A stretch of 64,000 nt of DNA from Phoronis australis. Taxonomy: Eukaryota; Phoronida; Phoronidae. Made by a program: the position numbers and the translations under genes. The stretch lies in assembly GCA_002633005.1 (NCBI GenBank), contig NMRA01000017.1, forward strand, positions 722,901 to 786,900. Direction: 5' to 3'. The notes under the pieces were generated by a model. The model was not told where the DNA came from. It did no database searches and worked only from the letters and a program-made list of their open reading frames with translations. Positions 1 to 11,500 of this stretch are shown here, one piece after another; positions within the stretch are counted from its first letter, which is position 1, and every line of letters starts with the position of its first letter.

Positions 1-27
1 ATATCCAGATCAGTTTTCTCATTTCAG

Positions 28-3000
28 GTCAGTAGTTTAAGTGGAGTTCAAAAGATGGCGCGACTGCAGTCACTGAACCTGGAGAGCACCAATATCATCA
101 CAGACTCACTGCTCTGTCTGTCTGGACTGATATCTCTGTCTGCATTGAATATTTCTAACACACTAAATGTGGAGGGTGACAGAGCTTTAGAGTACATCTC
201 AGGTAAGTTATTGTGATACTGTATACTGAAGTTCAAAAAGGTATGTCTCAAGATCATTTATTTATTAACTGACGTTAGATATTAAATGTACATTTTATTA
301 CTTCCCTTTTTCTTTTAAGATAACCAAAAAAGGTAATTACATTTCATGACCTACAGATTTGCAAAATTAAAATTTTACAAGTAAGTTGTTTAGTTTTCAA
401 AATTCTTTTTTGCTGTGAACTTTATGCAATCTTAACAGCAGCTCAAGTTCTGAGCTGTTTTTGAACATATTTTTATTTACTTTGCAGGTTTACCACTTCA
501 TACACTTGAAATGCCAGACAGAATGTCGACAACTTCAGTTGGTATCCAGTTTATCAAAGGTTTGTATCTGTCATATGGATATGATTGCCAAAACGTCACA
601 GTGTGCACCGAGCTCTCAAAAAGTAAGACTATATTTAATTGTTGGTTATCGTGTAGTTCGCTGTTCATCTCGAACTGTGTACCGTGTGCAGGCTAGTTGG
701 AACATGACCTGCATTTCAGGAATTCGCAGAAATACAGTTCGTGTCCAATTTTTTATATGAGTATTCAGCATTGTGGTACATCGATCTTTTATTCTTTCAG
801 ACATGCCCTTGTCCTTGCTAAATCTCACGAACTACATTCACGTGGACGACGAAGGTGTCCGATATATTGGTCAGATAACAAGGTGTGTACCAGTACCTAA
901 TTTTCAGTGTTTAACTAAGCTTAAGAACAATTCATAGTTCATTGTTGCATTAAACCAGGCGCACAAAGTTGTCATGTTCTGGATAGTTTCGGCAGCCAAT
1001 GCTAAGTGACGATGGGGAGAGATCTTTGTAACCAAGCAGTTCAGATATTAAGAACATGACTGGTGCTTTGGAAGAGCAAATAGAACTGTGAAGAAAGTGG
1101 TTTGTGAGACCAGAACATGGATGGTAGTGGCTTGCGTTGAAAAGGTTGAAAACAATCTAACAAAATGTTAGTGTGACTGAGTCTGACAAGATGTTAGGGT
1201 GACTGAGTCTGACAAGATTTTAGGGTAACTGAGTCTGACAAGATTTTAGGGTAACTGAGTCAGACGAGATGTTAGTGTGACTGAGTCTGACGAGATCTTA
1301 GTGTGACTGAGTCTGACGAGATGTTATTGTGACTGAGTCTGACGAGATGTTATTGTGACTGAGTCTGACGAGATGTTAGTGTGACTGAGTCTGACGAGAT
1401 GTTAGTGTGACTGAGTCTGACCAGATGTTAGTGTGACTGAGTCTGACGAGATGTTATTGTGACTGAGTCTGACGAGATGTTATTGTGACTGAGTCTGACG
1501 AGATGTTATTGTGACTGAGTCTGACGAGATGTTAGTGTGACTGAGTCTGACGAGATGTTAGTGTGACTGAATCTGATGATATGTTAGGGTGACTGAGTCT
1601 AGCAAAGTGTTAGGGTGACTGAGTCTAGCAAGATGTTAGAGTGACTGAACCATGTGATAAAGGTTGAAAATGTGGTTAAAAGTCAAAGGATTGTAAATGA
1701 GAAAACCACTAAAATGATTCTCAACATTGTTTCTATTTTTTTCTACATTGAAAATGCCCCAATAATATGTTAATTATACTTCGTTTTTCATTGTAGTCTC
1801 AAGAAGTTAATGTTATCAAATACAAAACTGACTGATGTTGGAATGACTTACCTGAAGGGTAAGAACTAGTGATTGTCTCTTATTAATTTTTGAGTTGTTT
1901 TTTGTTCAACGTCGCATTCTCTGTTCTGTGTATATTAGTGATGTCAGACTTTTCCTAAACTTAATAATGGAACAAGAGTGTAGTGTTCTGAATAATGTAC
2001 GGTAATTCTCCACTTCCATAGCGCACTCACGGTGTTTCACATACCCAAAATTATTTATAAAAATGATATTTTGTTCATCACTTTATTTCGCACGAGGCTA
2101 CTGGGTGAGAATTTCTCTCCTATTTCGCACAGTTATTTTTGCTCTTAGGAAAATATCAAAGCAAAGCCGTGTAATTATTTCTAGTAATTCACGCCTCTTT
2201 AACTGTGTTAATAAGCTCTGAACATTATTTATTGGCCACTTAATTAATTAATTCACACTGGATATCTCATGTTCTCGTAAACATGAGATGAAATGGGTGA
2301 CCTGGATAAGTGTCGTGTGACTGAGTCATATGCTTAAAAGAGTGTTTTATCAAAGATTGGGTAAAGTACTTTTGTGTTGAAAAAATATAAATTGCATGTG
2401 AACGGCAAGTTGAAGGGTTTGCCTGGCTGTCTCAATTTCATGTGAACGGACATTATCTGGAACGTTATGTGTTGTAGATTTGGTCAACTTGGAGGTGCTA
2501 TGTATTGACCGGACCTCTGTGTCAGATGAAGGAGTCAGTGTTCTTAAAGGTAGGTTACAGGGGCAGGGCATTTGGGTCACTGTTCACTTTGTGACGTTGA
2601 GATAGTCGGGATGTCCAGATTCTTCATTAAATGAAGCTAGGAATGTCAAAAAGTCAATGGCACCGGCTATGGTGAAATCTCACGAATTGGAGACTTCTGC
2701 TCAGAAAATACAGCACAGACCATTACATCTTATCTGTTTAAGCAATTGTCTTATAGTTAGTCAGCTTCATGGCTCATGACTATGCAAAGTGATGAACTTT
2801 GCCCCATCATGACTGGACAGGCCAGGAAGTGAGGTCTGCTTTCTACAATCACACTGGAAGCATGTTCCTGAAGAGACAAAAAATCCATAAATGTTCCGAT
2901 GTGAAACGCACATTTGTTTAATAACCGTTCAACTTTGCCCACTCTATATTTGTCCATGAACGACTATGTTTATGAAATAATTTAAGTTGTTTAGTTAAGC

Positions 3001-6000
3001 AGCACTAATTTAAAACTAGTGCGTGGCCGTTAATTATCTGAAGAGGTGAACAGCTGTTAAATGACCTATTGCTCTTCAAATCATCCCCTTCACAATGTAA
3101 ATTTAAGTTCTTTTGATTACTCATCCCTAAGATTCCTTTTTTTCAATAGCCCTTATCAAACTTTGTTTAACTCTGGTATAAGACCACCGCCTACAAACAA
3201 CTTGGTGGTTAAATAATCATAATCATGAACAAAACTGGCACCCGATTTGCAAAATACAAGAAAAAGGAGCAGTGTTTGTTTGAAGAACAGAAGGTCATAC
3301 TCATGAGCATATCATTGCTGTCGTGTATTTTGCAAGCCCTACCACAATACGATGAATTCAAACTGCCTAAATGCGCTACACATGGGACATCAGAGCATGA
3401 TGTTTGATTCATGAGACTTCACATTGGTGTCGTGAACAATGGAACAGGTATCAACATTATAAATGATGTGAAATTCAGACAAAATATATTTTTTTTCAAA
3501 TCCTGTAATTACATGTACTGTACATCTGCATTACATCAGTTTTAATCCGATGCAACTTCCAATAAAAAGGGCGACTCACGTGCTAGTAGTGTGGTAATTG
3601 GTGACCTCTTTACGGTGTATCGGTCATCTGAATTAGTCTCTCGGTGCTTCCTTCAAGAATGTCTCAAGGTTTGTTTACAATTGATTACATCCCCCAACTA
3701 TAACAACAGTGAATAGCTAAAAACGTATCATGACGGATAGCCACGATGATGATCAATTGTGCTTACACTGATGAAGTATGCTTTGTCTATTTTGGTTTTG
3801 AAATTCACAAGTTGGCTTTGTTTTAGGGTTTACAAATATCCAGGAGTTAAGTCTTTCAGAAACCAGGTAGGTGGACAAATTTAGTGATGCCTTCCTTGTG
3901 GTATACCTATGATGTAGTTTGTCTTTAGTTGATTTCCCGGCGGAACTGAGGCCACCAAGAGTCGGGTCGACAGAATTCCGTGATAGCAGAGTAGGAGTGT
4001 CATTTTGTGATTTTGATAATTAAATGTTTGATTCACTCTCAGATGTAAACATGAACTTCAGTGCAATGTTCCTGTCGAGGGTTTGTTGCGTGGGGAATTT
4101 TATTGATCTATGTTGATTGAATAATTAAGTTTACAATATGGAATTTGTTATGAAAAATTGAGTTATCTGCCAATTCTTTCTACCCTTATCTGACAGTGTA
4201 TAGCGTTTAAAATCTTGGCTTATCGGTTTTGATTATGGTTGTTCAATTCTCACTCTGTGCCATGACTCTAGAACTCATTTGGTCCCCATTGGGTCCTACA
4301 TCGCTAAGTATTTTGTCATTCAGATTAAGTTGTCTAGATAATAAGTTTACAGCATTTAGTTGGTGGCTGCTTCACAACTAGTATAAATTGTCTTCTCTGA
4401 AATGTTGTATTGAATTTTGGAATTTATGAGAGAAATGAGAGAAAATATACAGGAACATTCGGGTTTTAGTCAGAAGTGTTTGTTCCAACATTTTTTAATT
4501 TTTGTCGTATTGCACTTTATGGTCAGTGGTGGGCATCATTGTTTTTCTTGCATTGGATTTGAGTCCACACTTCTTTTCTTAGTCATAAAATAATCTGTTT
4601 TCAATAGCTTGTAACATGGTGTGTTATGTACTTTCATACCATTTTAATTAGTTTTTGTTATTTCAGAGTTAGCAGTGAGTTCATCATTCGTGGTTGTCTT
4701 ACCAACTGCCTGATGTTATCCAAACTAAACCTGAGTAACACTGCAGTCACCACTAGAGGTCAGTCTATACTGTTGTTCATATATCTGTCTTCTTACTCTG
4801 TCTTGTTCTCCGTGTTGGATTTTTCACCATGGTAATGTTTTGTGATGTTGTTCGAAACAAAATTAAATTAGAACTGACAACGAGCTCAATTTACGGTTTT
4901 CTGATTCTAAACATTGATGTAAACTAGAAGCCAGAAACAGCCCATGGTAATCACTCTTTAGATTCTACTGTTTGCTTAGTTTGCTCCAAATATTTTCTAA
5001 AATTGTTTCTTCTGAGAAAATTATATGTTCATCTATAAGTTTCAATTAATTCCTGAATTAATTTTTGATAATGATACAAAATTCCACTTTTCTGTCGCAT
5101 AATGTGTAACTTACATGGGAAACATAATCGACACTCGGTGAATTCAGCATTGTTTGTTATTTTAAATTTGTTACGATAGAAACAAAAACTTGCTGTAAAA
5201 ATACTTATTTTTCTTTCTTCATAGCTTATAGTGACATGGCATACTGAATTGTGATGTTTTATGTTATCATTTTATTGGAGTTTTCATAAATTGCTGCAGA
5301 TATGAAGTTAGAGTGTTACTTGGCTATAAACGGAGTTATCATCTCTTGTAAAGCATAAGTTATGCAACTGTAAAGCTGTGATTTGTTTTGAACGTCTCCT
5401 AGGTATCGTATGTTGTTTTCCAACAGTGTTGTCTGTGCTGTTCTACAACGGTCTGATAGAAATTGGATTAGTGTTGTGGTGAATAAACAGAAAGATAAGA
5501 GCGCCTGCGTTTTGGACAGGAAAAAATAATTAATTTCTCTTTATAGGCTTTTTATGGCGTACTATTAACTTTATTTTTGGCATGTCATACCACATTTGTC
5601 ATGGCACGCCACAATGAGCGATCTTTCTCATTTGGATATTCCTTAGCAAAGGCTGAGTTTTAATAAAGTTACCGTGACATTTAATGACTAGACCATAACT
5701 GACTAATCAACGCTGGTAGGCTCGAATGAAGCAATTAACTGCTAATAGACGTTGACAATAGTTTCCTGACAAGCAGCTTTCTCTGTGGCTGATTATTAAA
5801 ACATTCAGTGCTTTGCACAATCAATTAATGTCATTGAATTGTCTTATTTGTTGGTCGCTAAACTAGCAGTTCATCAAGTAAAAGCCAAATAAATTGAGTG
5901 CGTTGTTGAACAAATGCCGATTGCTAATGGGACTCTCTGTGTCATAGTCTTAATGAACAAGTATTTTCTCTCCTTATGCCTTCATATAATGCTTCTCTGC

Positions 6001-8894
6001 ACTTCCTCCCTTAATTTCATGTATTGCACTTTTATTTTTCCTCGATAAATATTTACAAAATATACATGCCCTGATACTTGCGTGTTTTTCCTAACTCACA
6101 CTCCACTCTGAGGATGAACTGCACCTTTAACAAAATTCATAAAACGAATGTGACCGCAAATAATATGAATTGAGTTTTGTTGAAATGAGAAAATAGAAGA
6201 TAGTTGATTTCCAACACGGGTTCGTTAGCACAGATTGTAGACCTGAGCATGATGCTTTTGAAACTTCCATAAGGCAATAACTGTCGTGTGATTGGCCAGT
6301 CTCCTTTTGTGTCCCAGTGCTACACTATAGTGAACACTTGCAACTGAAATGGGGCTCATTTAATAGTTTTAAACAATTACTACAGATGTCATGTCACTGT
6401 TGGCCTGTTGATGGGAGTGTTTCTGGAATTTTTGTGAGGGTTATTTTCTGGAATCTTGTAAAATTATCAAAGCAATGCTGCTTTGTTAGTTGTGTTAACT
6501 GATCTGTAAATTTGAGGAAAGATTCCGTTTAAAAGATTAGCATGAATGAACCTAATAACGTCAATGGTCTTTTATTTTTGATGTCCCAAGATAATAGCTG
6601 TACTAGCTGTGTGCGGAAATTAATAAATTGTGTACTGTATTTGCCCTAATAAGCGCCTGGGCACTTACAAAAATTCGTTTCGGGGGAAAGTGGACGCTTA
6701 TTGTAACCTAAAGCGGTTGGAACCCAGTGTCTGAAACAGGCAAAATCGGAAGCTAGGATTCATCAAATTTACACTCTGTGACGTATATGTAACCCATGAC
6801 AAACTTTCTACAAAACTGTGGTGCATTGCTGTCAAACTTCATTGTTGAAGTACGATCATTTTACAGAAAATTGTGCTGAAATCCCAGGGTGAAACTTCAC
6901 CTTTGCGTCACTGCCTCGGGATCGTCGACATGACAACTTGATTAAAAATACAGTTTCGACTCAACAAATTACCAGAAATCCTCACTTAAGTTTTCCAAAT
7001 AGCATTCCAAAGATTCTTAAGTTCATGTGGACTCAGGATTAACAGCAGGTTAAAGATGCTATGTCTCATTAAAACCGTGAATATTTAAATTTGTAGCAAG
7101 TGCCATCTTGTGACTTCTTGGAGAACTGTGTGTACACACTTATACACTTAAAAACAAATGTGAGCTTATAGAAAACCCTAGTAATTTCAAATATTTTGCA
7201 ATCATTATTTGATAGTGAAATGAACAAGTAATTAAAACTATGCCTTGTTTCATTAGGATAATGATGGCATATTACCATACACATTTACATAAAAATATTC
7301 TCTCAAAAGGAGACTTTCATGAGATTGTAATAACTGGTTCTCGGATGGTTTCCGGCACACTGGAAGACCCGGGGTTGTTTGTAAACTAGTACTTCATTTG
7401 CATATTCATAATGTAATGAGATATAGCAACTGCGCAAGATCGTACCCGCAACACGAGTAAAATCTCTAGACTAACACACATGTTGTTGTCACGTGACATT
7501 CGTTTTGAAGTTTGTCTGCGTGTATGTGAGTGAGCGAGCACGTGCGTGTCATCAGTGTTCATTTGCAGACTGAAGTAAACGCAACATAGCGATCTAGGTG
7601 TGTTTTTAAGTAAAGAAATCAACAGTAGCAGTAAAGCAGAACTTGTTTTATTTAGCACTTGCTGGTATCATCTACTATATTTAAAATGTGAAAGAAATGT
7701 CTCGTTAAGGCCAATATATATATACTAATTTCATTGAGTCCCCGGGTGTCTGGATGCATGACAGTCTGACAGTTATTTTCCGGGAGATTCGGGTGTAAGG
7801 GTGCAGAGATATTCACAATCAGTGGGTCATTTTGTCAGATATTTGACTTTAAAAACACCAATTAGGAATACATTAAAAAGTGATTATTAACACAATTCCT
7901 CTTAAAATGCAATACCTTAAAAATAAGCAAGTTTTTTACGGCATTGGAAATTTTTGGAAATTAGTGCCAATATTTACTTCTTGTCGATGCTATGTTACCC
8001 GTTGTCTCATGAATAGTTCCCGAAGACTAATTTCTGCGATGACAAAATTGTAGGTAGCGCACGCTTCCTGGCCACTTGCTTTTATCACTAAGTTTTTTTT
8101 ATTCGTGAGACAGTCGTCAGCTGAATGGCGTGCTTTGGGTACGAGTCTTCGATTTGCAGTTTTCACATGTACAAAGAAGTTTGCAGTCCTGTTGAGGAAG
8201 AAGAAATTGTATGTAAAAGATTTAATCCTGTTGACAAGTACGCTGTGTCTGTACTGAAAGGCCAGACCATAGCCTAGTGGAACACGTTCCTCGCGAGATT
8301 AGCAAAACTGTTGGGTTCTTTTTAAAACAGGACGGAAGTTTGAATTGTATAGTCACGGCTAAATACCGACATAGTGGTGAGGCTGGTGGTCTAGAAATTC
8401 CATACACTACGATTTTTTCAGGACTGTCGGATCTCGTTGATAAATCAGACGTTACTGTAGAATTTTAGGATTGTAGGTAAGACATTTTTCACATGTACGC
8501 GTTCATGGGCTGGGCGCTTATTTCAGTGGAGTCTGAAAAAGCGTGGGGGGCGCTTATAGGGGCACAGGCGCTCATTAGGGCGAATACGGTATGTACAATA
8601 CATTTTCACCAGAGGCCACCTCTTGTTTTTATAGCATGTAATGAGTGCTTTTTATGTTCAATTTAATATTTTGAGTAAACACGCTGTAAAGTGATAATGA
8701 ACTCAGCTGATGCCAGTTTTCACCTGTCTGTTCCAGGTGTTATATCCTTGAAACTGCCACACTTGGCTCTGTTAAACCTGGATGGCACCAGGGTCCGGCC
8801 TCACCAGTTGGCTGCTATGATTGGCAGCTGTCCGTCTCTACAGAAGTTGAGTATGAGAGGCACAAGGCCAGTGAACTCTGATGATGAAAGTTGA
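28..8894 (+). CDS. Leucine-rich-repeat protein, 3' part of a multi-exon gene (5' end outside window)
   Basis: Eight exons join in phase: 28-202, 488-559, 801-882, 1797-1858, 2478-2549, 3827-3866, 4667-4758 and 8737-8894 (753 nt, about 250 codons plus TGA). Each internal junction has an AG acceptor and a GT donor, mostly GTAAG, GTAGG or GTCAGT. The conceptual protein is a run of about ten LRRs of 22-26 residues of the form LxxLxLsxTxvTdeGvxxLkg; clear examples are LKKLMLSNTKLTDVGMTYLK and LEVLCIDRTSVSDEGVSVLK. It ends in a short acidic tail, PVNSDDES. The repeats resemble the cysteine-containing/ribonuclease-inhibitor-like LRRs of F-box and AMN1-type proteins, so a protein-binding scaffold is likely, but no other domain is visible and I do not recognise the orthologue. 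No signal peptide can be judged because the start is missing. Introns are 241-3978 bp; the largest holds a DNA transposon. The exon 2 donor (560, GTTTGT) is weak; an in-phase alternative lies at 623. The gene class is well supported; the exact exon set is hand-built. Confidence 0.85.
1173..1648. repeat. 26-bp minisatellite in an LRR-gene intron, about 18 copies
   Basis: Head-to-tail copies, period 26, each beginning gtgactgagtctgacgagat with variants (acaag, attttaggg, gttattg). A partial unit precedes the array at about 1156. The flanks share the short word aaaggttgaaaa on both sides (about 1140 and 1660), as if the array grew inside a small duplication. It lies in the intron between exons 801-882 and 1797-1858, has no splice-site consequence that I can see, and is not coding. 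Confidence 0.95.
7052..7428 (+). repeat. Dispersed repeat family R1, copy 1
   Basis: About 370 bp aligns along its whole length, at roughly 80% by eye, with 28129-28550. Shared blocks include aaaaccgtgaatatttaaat near the start, the poly-purine/pyrimidine centre around ttgtttcattag, ctggttctcggatggtttcc, and a shared end at gtacttcatttgcatattca. There is no long open frame and no obvious terminal repeats. It is nested in, or a component of, the 6635-8589 transposon. Confidence 0.85.
8125..8468 (+). pseudogene. HIRAN-like domain ORF of a transposon, broken by one frameshift
   Basis: Frame one opens at ATG 8125 and runs to TAG 8275. It includes FHMYKEV, a Glu-rich stretch, CKRFNPVDKYAVSV and KGQTIA. 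The homology then moves to another frame at 8277, which continues EHVPREISKTVGFFLKQDG, LNCIVTAKYR and GGLEIPYTTIFSG, ending at the stop 8466-8468. The order NPxDxxAVxV, HVPREIS, then GGLEIP is that of HIRAN-like proteins. HIRAN is the small DNA-end-binding domain of HLTF/Rad5; stand-alone relatives are, as I recall, common in repeat-rich invertebrate and fish genomes. The frameshift lies at 8271-8278, and the frame is closed immediately on both sides. It lies near the right end of the 6635-8589 transposon. Naming the domain rests on pattern recognition, without a profile search. Confidence 0.65.
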
Positions 8895-9140
8895 GGGCGT
8901 GTCCAGGGTCAAAATTCAGTATGCATAACTGCTCAAGGGTATTAATAAGTATGCTGCTATTTATTGAATATGAAAAGCAACCGGTAATTGTGTGAGCTAC
9001 TGTTATATTGAACGCTACGTGGCGGGGTTAGAGATAACCGATTTCAAAAGTAGATAAATTAAGCGAAAAATTATAGCTATAAGCTCCATTCTAACCACAA
9101 TGTAACTATACAAAACAAAAAGGTATTTACTAATGCCTTA

Positions 9141-9230
9141 TTCAGGGCTTGATTTTTGGTTACCATTGCAAAATTACATCAAACACTCGCCATTGTATGG
9201 GAACACGGTGTCCCAAGGTAATGGACATAT
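9141..9230 (+). repeat. Dispersed repeat R2, copy 1 (pairs with 41191-41280)
   Basis: About 90 bp aligns with 41191-41280 in the same orientation. Shared words are the cttgattt block, the ttgcaaaa block, and gtcccaaggtaat followed by cacat/acatat. Element ends cannot be defined. It lies in the presumed 3' UTR or just beyond the LRR gene. Confidence 0.6.
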
Positions 9231-9743
9231 GCCTAAACATCACTCAATGTTCTGGAATTTTCTGGAGATTTCTGGAATACTGCTATGATGACGAAATTCT
9301 TGTGAATTCTGATTGAGAGACTGAGGATGTGGACACTATGTTCTCATAAGCTCTTGTATGATGCTTATTAGCTGATTACAGTGTCACTGCATCTTTGCAC
9401 TTATGTGAAGTTGTGAAAAGTTTTAATGACTGTAGAGTCCATAGCAATAACCATCACCAGAATAAGCAAATGTAAACAAATGCCATGCATGCTCGTCACA
9501 ACCTCACCAGCGCGAGATCGAAGTTGGCATTCCAGGTATAGAGTTCTATGATTTGAACAAATGATGTCTACTATCTACTGTATTCTCAGTCCTGGATATG
9601 CACAGTGTTTACCTTGTTCTTGAATACTGAGCTGCACACTGCCACTCTCCATTGTCTTATTTCATTTTATTTTGCCTGTGCACGTTCTTAGCTTAAAGAA
9701 ACATGTTAATTGTTGATTTGACAGGAAACAATTTTGACTAAAT

Positions 9744-9749
9744 AATAAA
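9744..9749 (+). terminator. Candidate polyadenylation signal AATAAA of the LRR gene
   Basis: This is the first canonical AATAAA I find downstream of the LRR stop codon (about 850 bp after it), followed within 40 bp by a T/C-rich stretch (tgctgctttttctctagtcc). The implied 3' UTR would include the 9141-9230 repeat. An earlier non-canonical signal is possible. Confidence 0.35.
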
Positions 9750-9765
9750 GTTGTGCAATACTTGC

Positions 9766-11225
9766 TGCTTTTTCTCTAGTCCTCTCTTTTTGCCACCATT
9801 TCGTAAAATCAAATTTCTTCTGTCATAACAAATGATGTTGGTGACTTCAATACTGGCTGGTTGGGCTTTTCGTCACTGGTTATTGTTTATTTCTGTAGTA
9901 GTTTCAAATTTCTAGAATTCCAGTCCTTTGGGTTACCCTGTATGAGACAAATCTCTGTATTAATTACTAAAATGTCTGAGCGGAGTCATCAATGATCCCT
10001 ATTCTATTGATTTCCTGACAGGAATGTGTGCAAATCAAAGTTTATCATTTTACTGTAGGCCTACAAAAATTACAGTCCTCACTGTAGTGTTGGAAAAGCC
10101 ATGTGAAACTGTCCCATTAAGATGTTTAACCTATGAAAACTTTAGGGGCCCTCGGTCACAATTTTCACCCTCCCTAGGTCGCCATTATTAATTAGCTTGC
10201 CTCCAGCCGCGATAATGTTCGAGTTACCACCCTTCTCACAACTTTTGAGAGGTCCCATGTAACAGCAAGACCGGGCCCTGTAATGTGTGGGACCCTAAAC
10301 TGTATCTTATTTACGTGTAACTGAACCAATGACCCAGTAGGGTTTCCACTATAAGTAATTTTATGTCTTCATTTTTCTGCTGTAATTACTTTACTGCAAA
10401 CAAGATTAAAGATAGGGAGAGGGAGGGAGAGGTGAGCGGAGGGAGAGGTCAGTGAGCGGAGGGTGACACCGTGTGTAGTTGGAAGTTATTTGAGGAATTA
10501 GTGATCGACATCATGTTTACAAGTTGTACGTATTGGGATGCACTGTTGAAGCTCGATAAATTTGCCAAGTCAGTAAAAGGATATGAAGTAGGCGAGAAGC
10601 GGTTAGTTGCCATGGCGATAGATAAGGTATAAAAATAGTATGGCATGTTTTATCAAATCTGTCAGCAGTTTCCTTTAAACATGATAACAAACAATAACAA
10701 TTACATTTGAAACAAATCCAGCCCACTGACTTAATTCTCATCCGGAAAGGATACACTAGTGGTAGAATTGTAAATTAGTTCATATCTGATAAGAAAATTC
10801 TTCTTTATTTTATTCTACAGTACACCAGGTTAATGTCCATTCACAGACTTTGTGCGGTTTTCGTTTTCATATCAAGATTTGATCGTTTCCATCCACGAAA
10901 GTTTATAATAAAAGAGAATTGAAATTAGTAAATCTGTTCAACTGGACTGCGTACTTACTAAAAACCCTGAAGTCCCCGTGCCGGGCATCCTTCCGTCTAT
11001 TTATCTATCTTTCTGCCACTGCGTACTGGATCTGACTATGGGGTCGGTGTTGCACACCGTAACATTCTCCGGCATTTGCCAGTGCATCACTGAGACAAAA
11101 CTTTTCTCCGTTTAAGGTATCCATCGGATAGATTGTCGGTAACACAAGTTGTTAGGTTTCTTACTCAAGTACAATCACATTCACTCATGGGCCCAGGACT
11201 TGCAGACTTATGAGCTAACTAACTA
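9766..11225. other. Intergenic DNA after the LRR gene
   Basis: Apart from the purine tract at 10408, I see no host gene. One short frame (10456-10629, plus) reads a coding-like 57 residues, including WDALLKLDKFAKSVKGYEVG, and ends just after a possible GT donor. It has no convincing acceptor and no recognised homology, so I do not call it. Confidence 0.5.
10408..10462. repeat. Purine-rich GA/GGAG tract
   Basis: An almost pure purine run with gagcggagggagaggtcagt-type internal repetition and several GGG/GGAGG runs. It could form triplex or G-rich structures, but this is composition only. Confidence 0.6.
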
Positions 11226-11500
11226 AATAAAGATGTTATCACATTCCGTTGTGAAGGTGACAGTTGTACCGATGAGTATATGGGGGAAACTCAACAAGCC
11301 CTACGGAAACGGTTGTACCAGCACCGGAAGAACACGGAGAAGGTGTTTCGTCGGCGAGTTTGTTAATGACAAATATGGACTTTTTGAGTAGGGACAATGA
11401 CTGGTTCGAAAGAAACGTCGACTGGGAGGACATCTCCATTAAGGCATTGAATCCGTCACTCAATAGACACGGAGGTGGTAGGTTTGCGCTTTCCCTATTG
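11226..11500 (+). pseudogene. Penelope-like element, C-terminal GIY-YIG endonuclease fragment
   Basis: Two frames carry pieces of one protein. From 11226: KDVITFRCEGDSCTDEYMGE, then TQQALRKRLYQHRKNTEK. This matches the cysteine pair, Y-x-G-E-T and R..QH core of the GIY-YIG endonuclease that ends Penelope-like retroelements. From about 11378 in another frame: LSRDNDWFERNV, then ISIKALNPSLNRHGGGRF. This matches the family's C-terminal block (DRE.WFERGV ... IR..KPSLNR.GG). In intact elements the blocks are separated by some 30-40 residues; here about 12 remain, so there is an internal deletion plus a frameshift. No reverse transcriptase is visible upstream. It is a dead, 5'-truncated copy. Family knowledge is from memory, but both blocks occur in the right order. 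Confidence 0.75.

Larger units (their letters stand above)
6635..8589. mobile_element. 1955-bp DNA transposon with terminal inverted repeats
   Basis: The left end at 6635 reads ctgtatttgccctaataagc; the reverse complement of the right end at 8589 reads ccgtattcgccctaatgagc. The inverted match continues weakly for about 30-90 bp through gcgcc-rich subrepeats (6648-6720 and 8505-8575). A TA dinucleotide flanks each end (6633-6634 and 8590-8591), consistent with a TA target duplication. The body carries a decayed HIRAN-like reading frame (8125-8468) and a ~370-bp repeat found again at 28129. It sits wholly inside the last intron of the LRR gene. I cannot assign a superfamily because no transposase signature is visible. 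Confidence 0.75.

Noticed and set aside
1201-1260. Telomere-like ttaggg words
   Set aside because: They are variants inside the 26-bp minisatellite and are not arranged as TTAGGG arrays.
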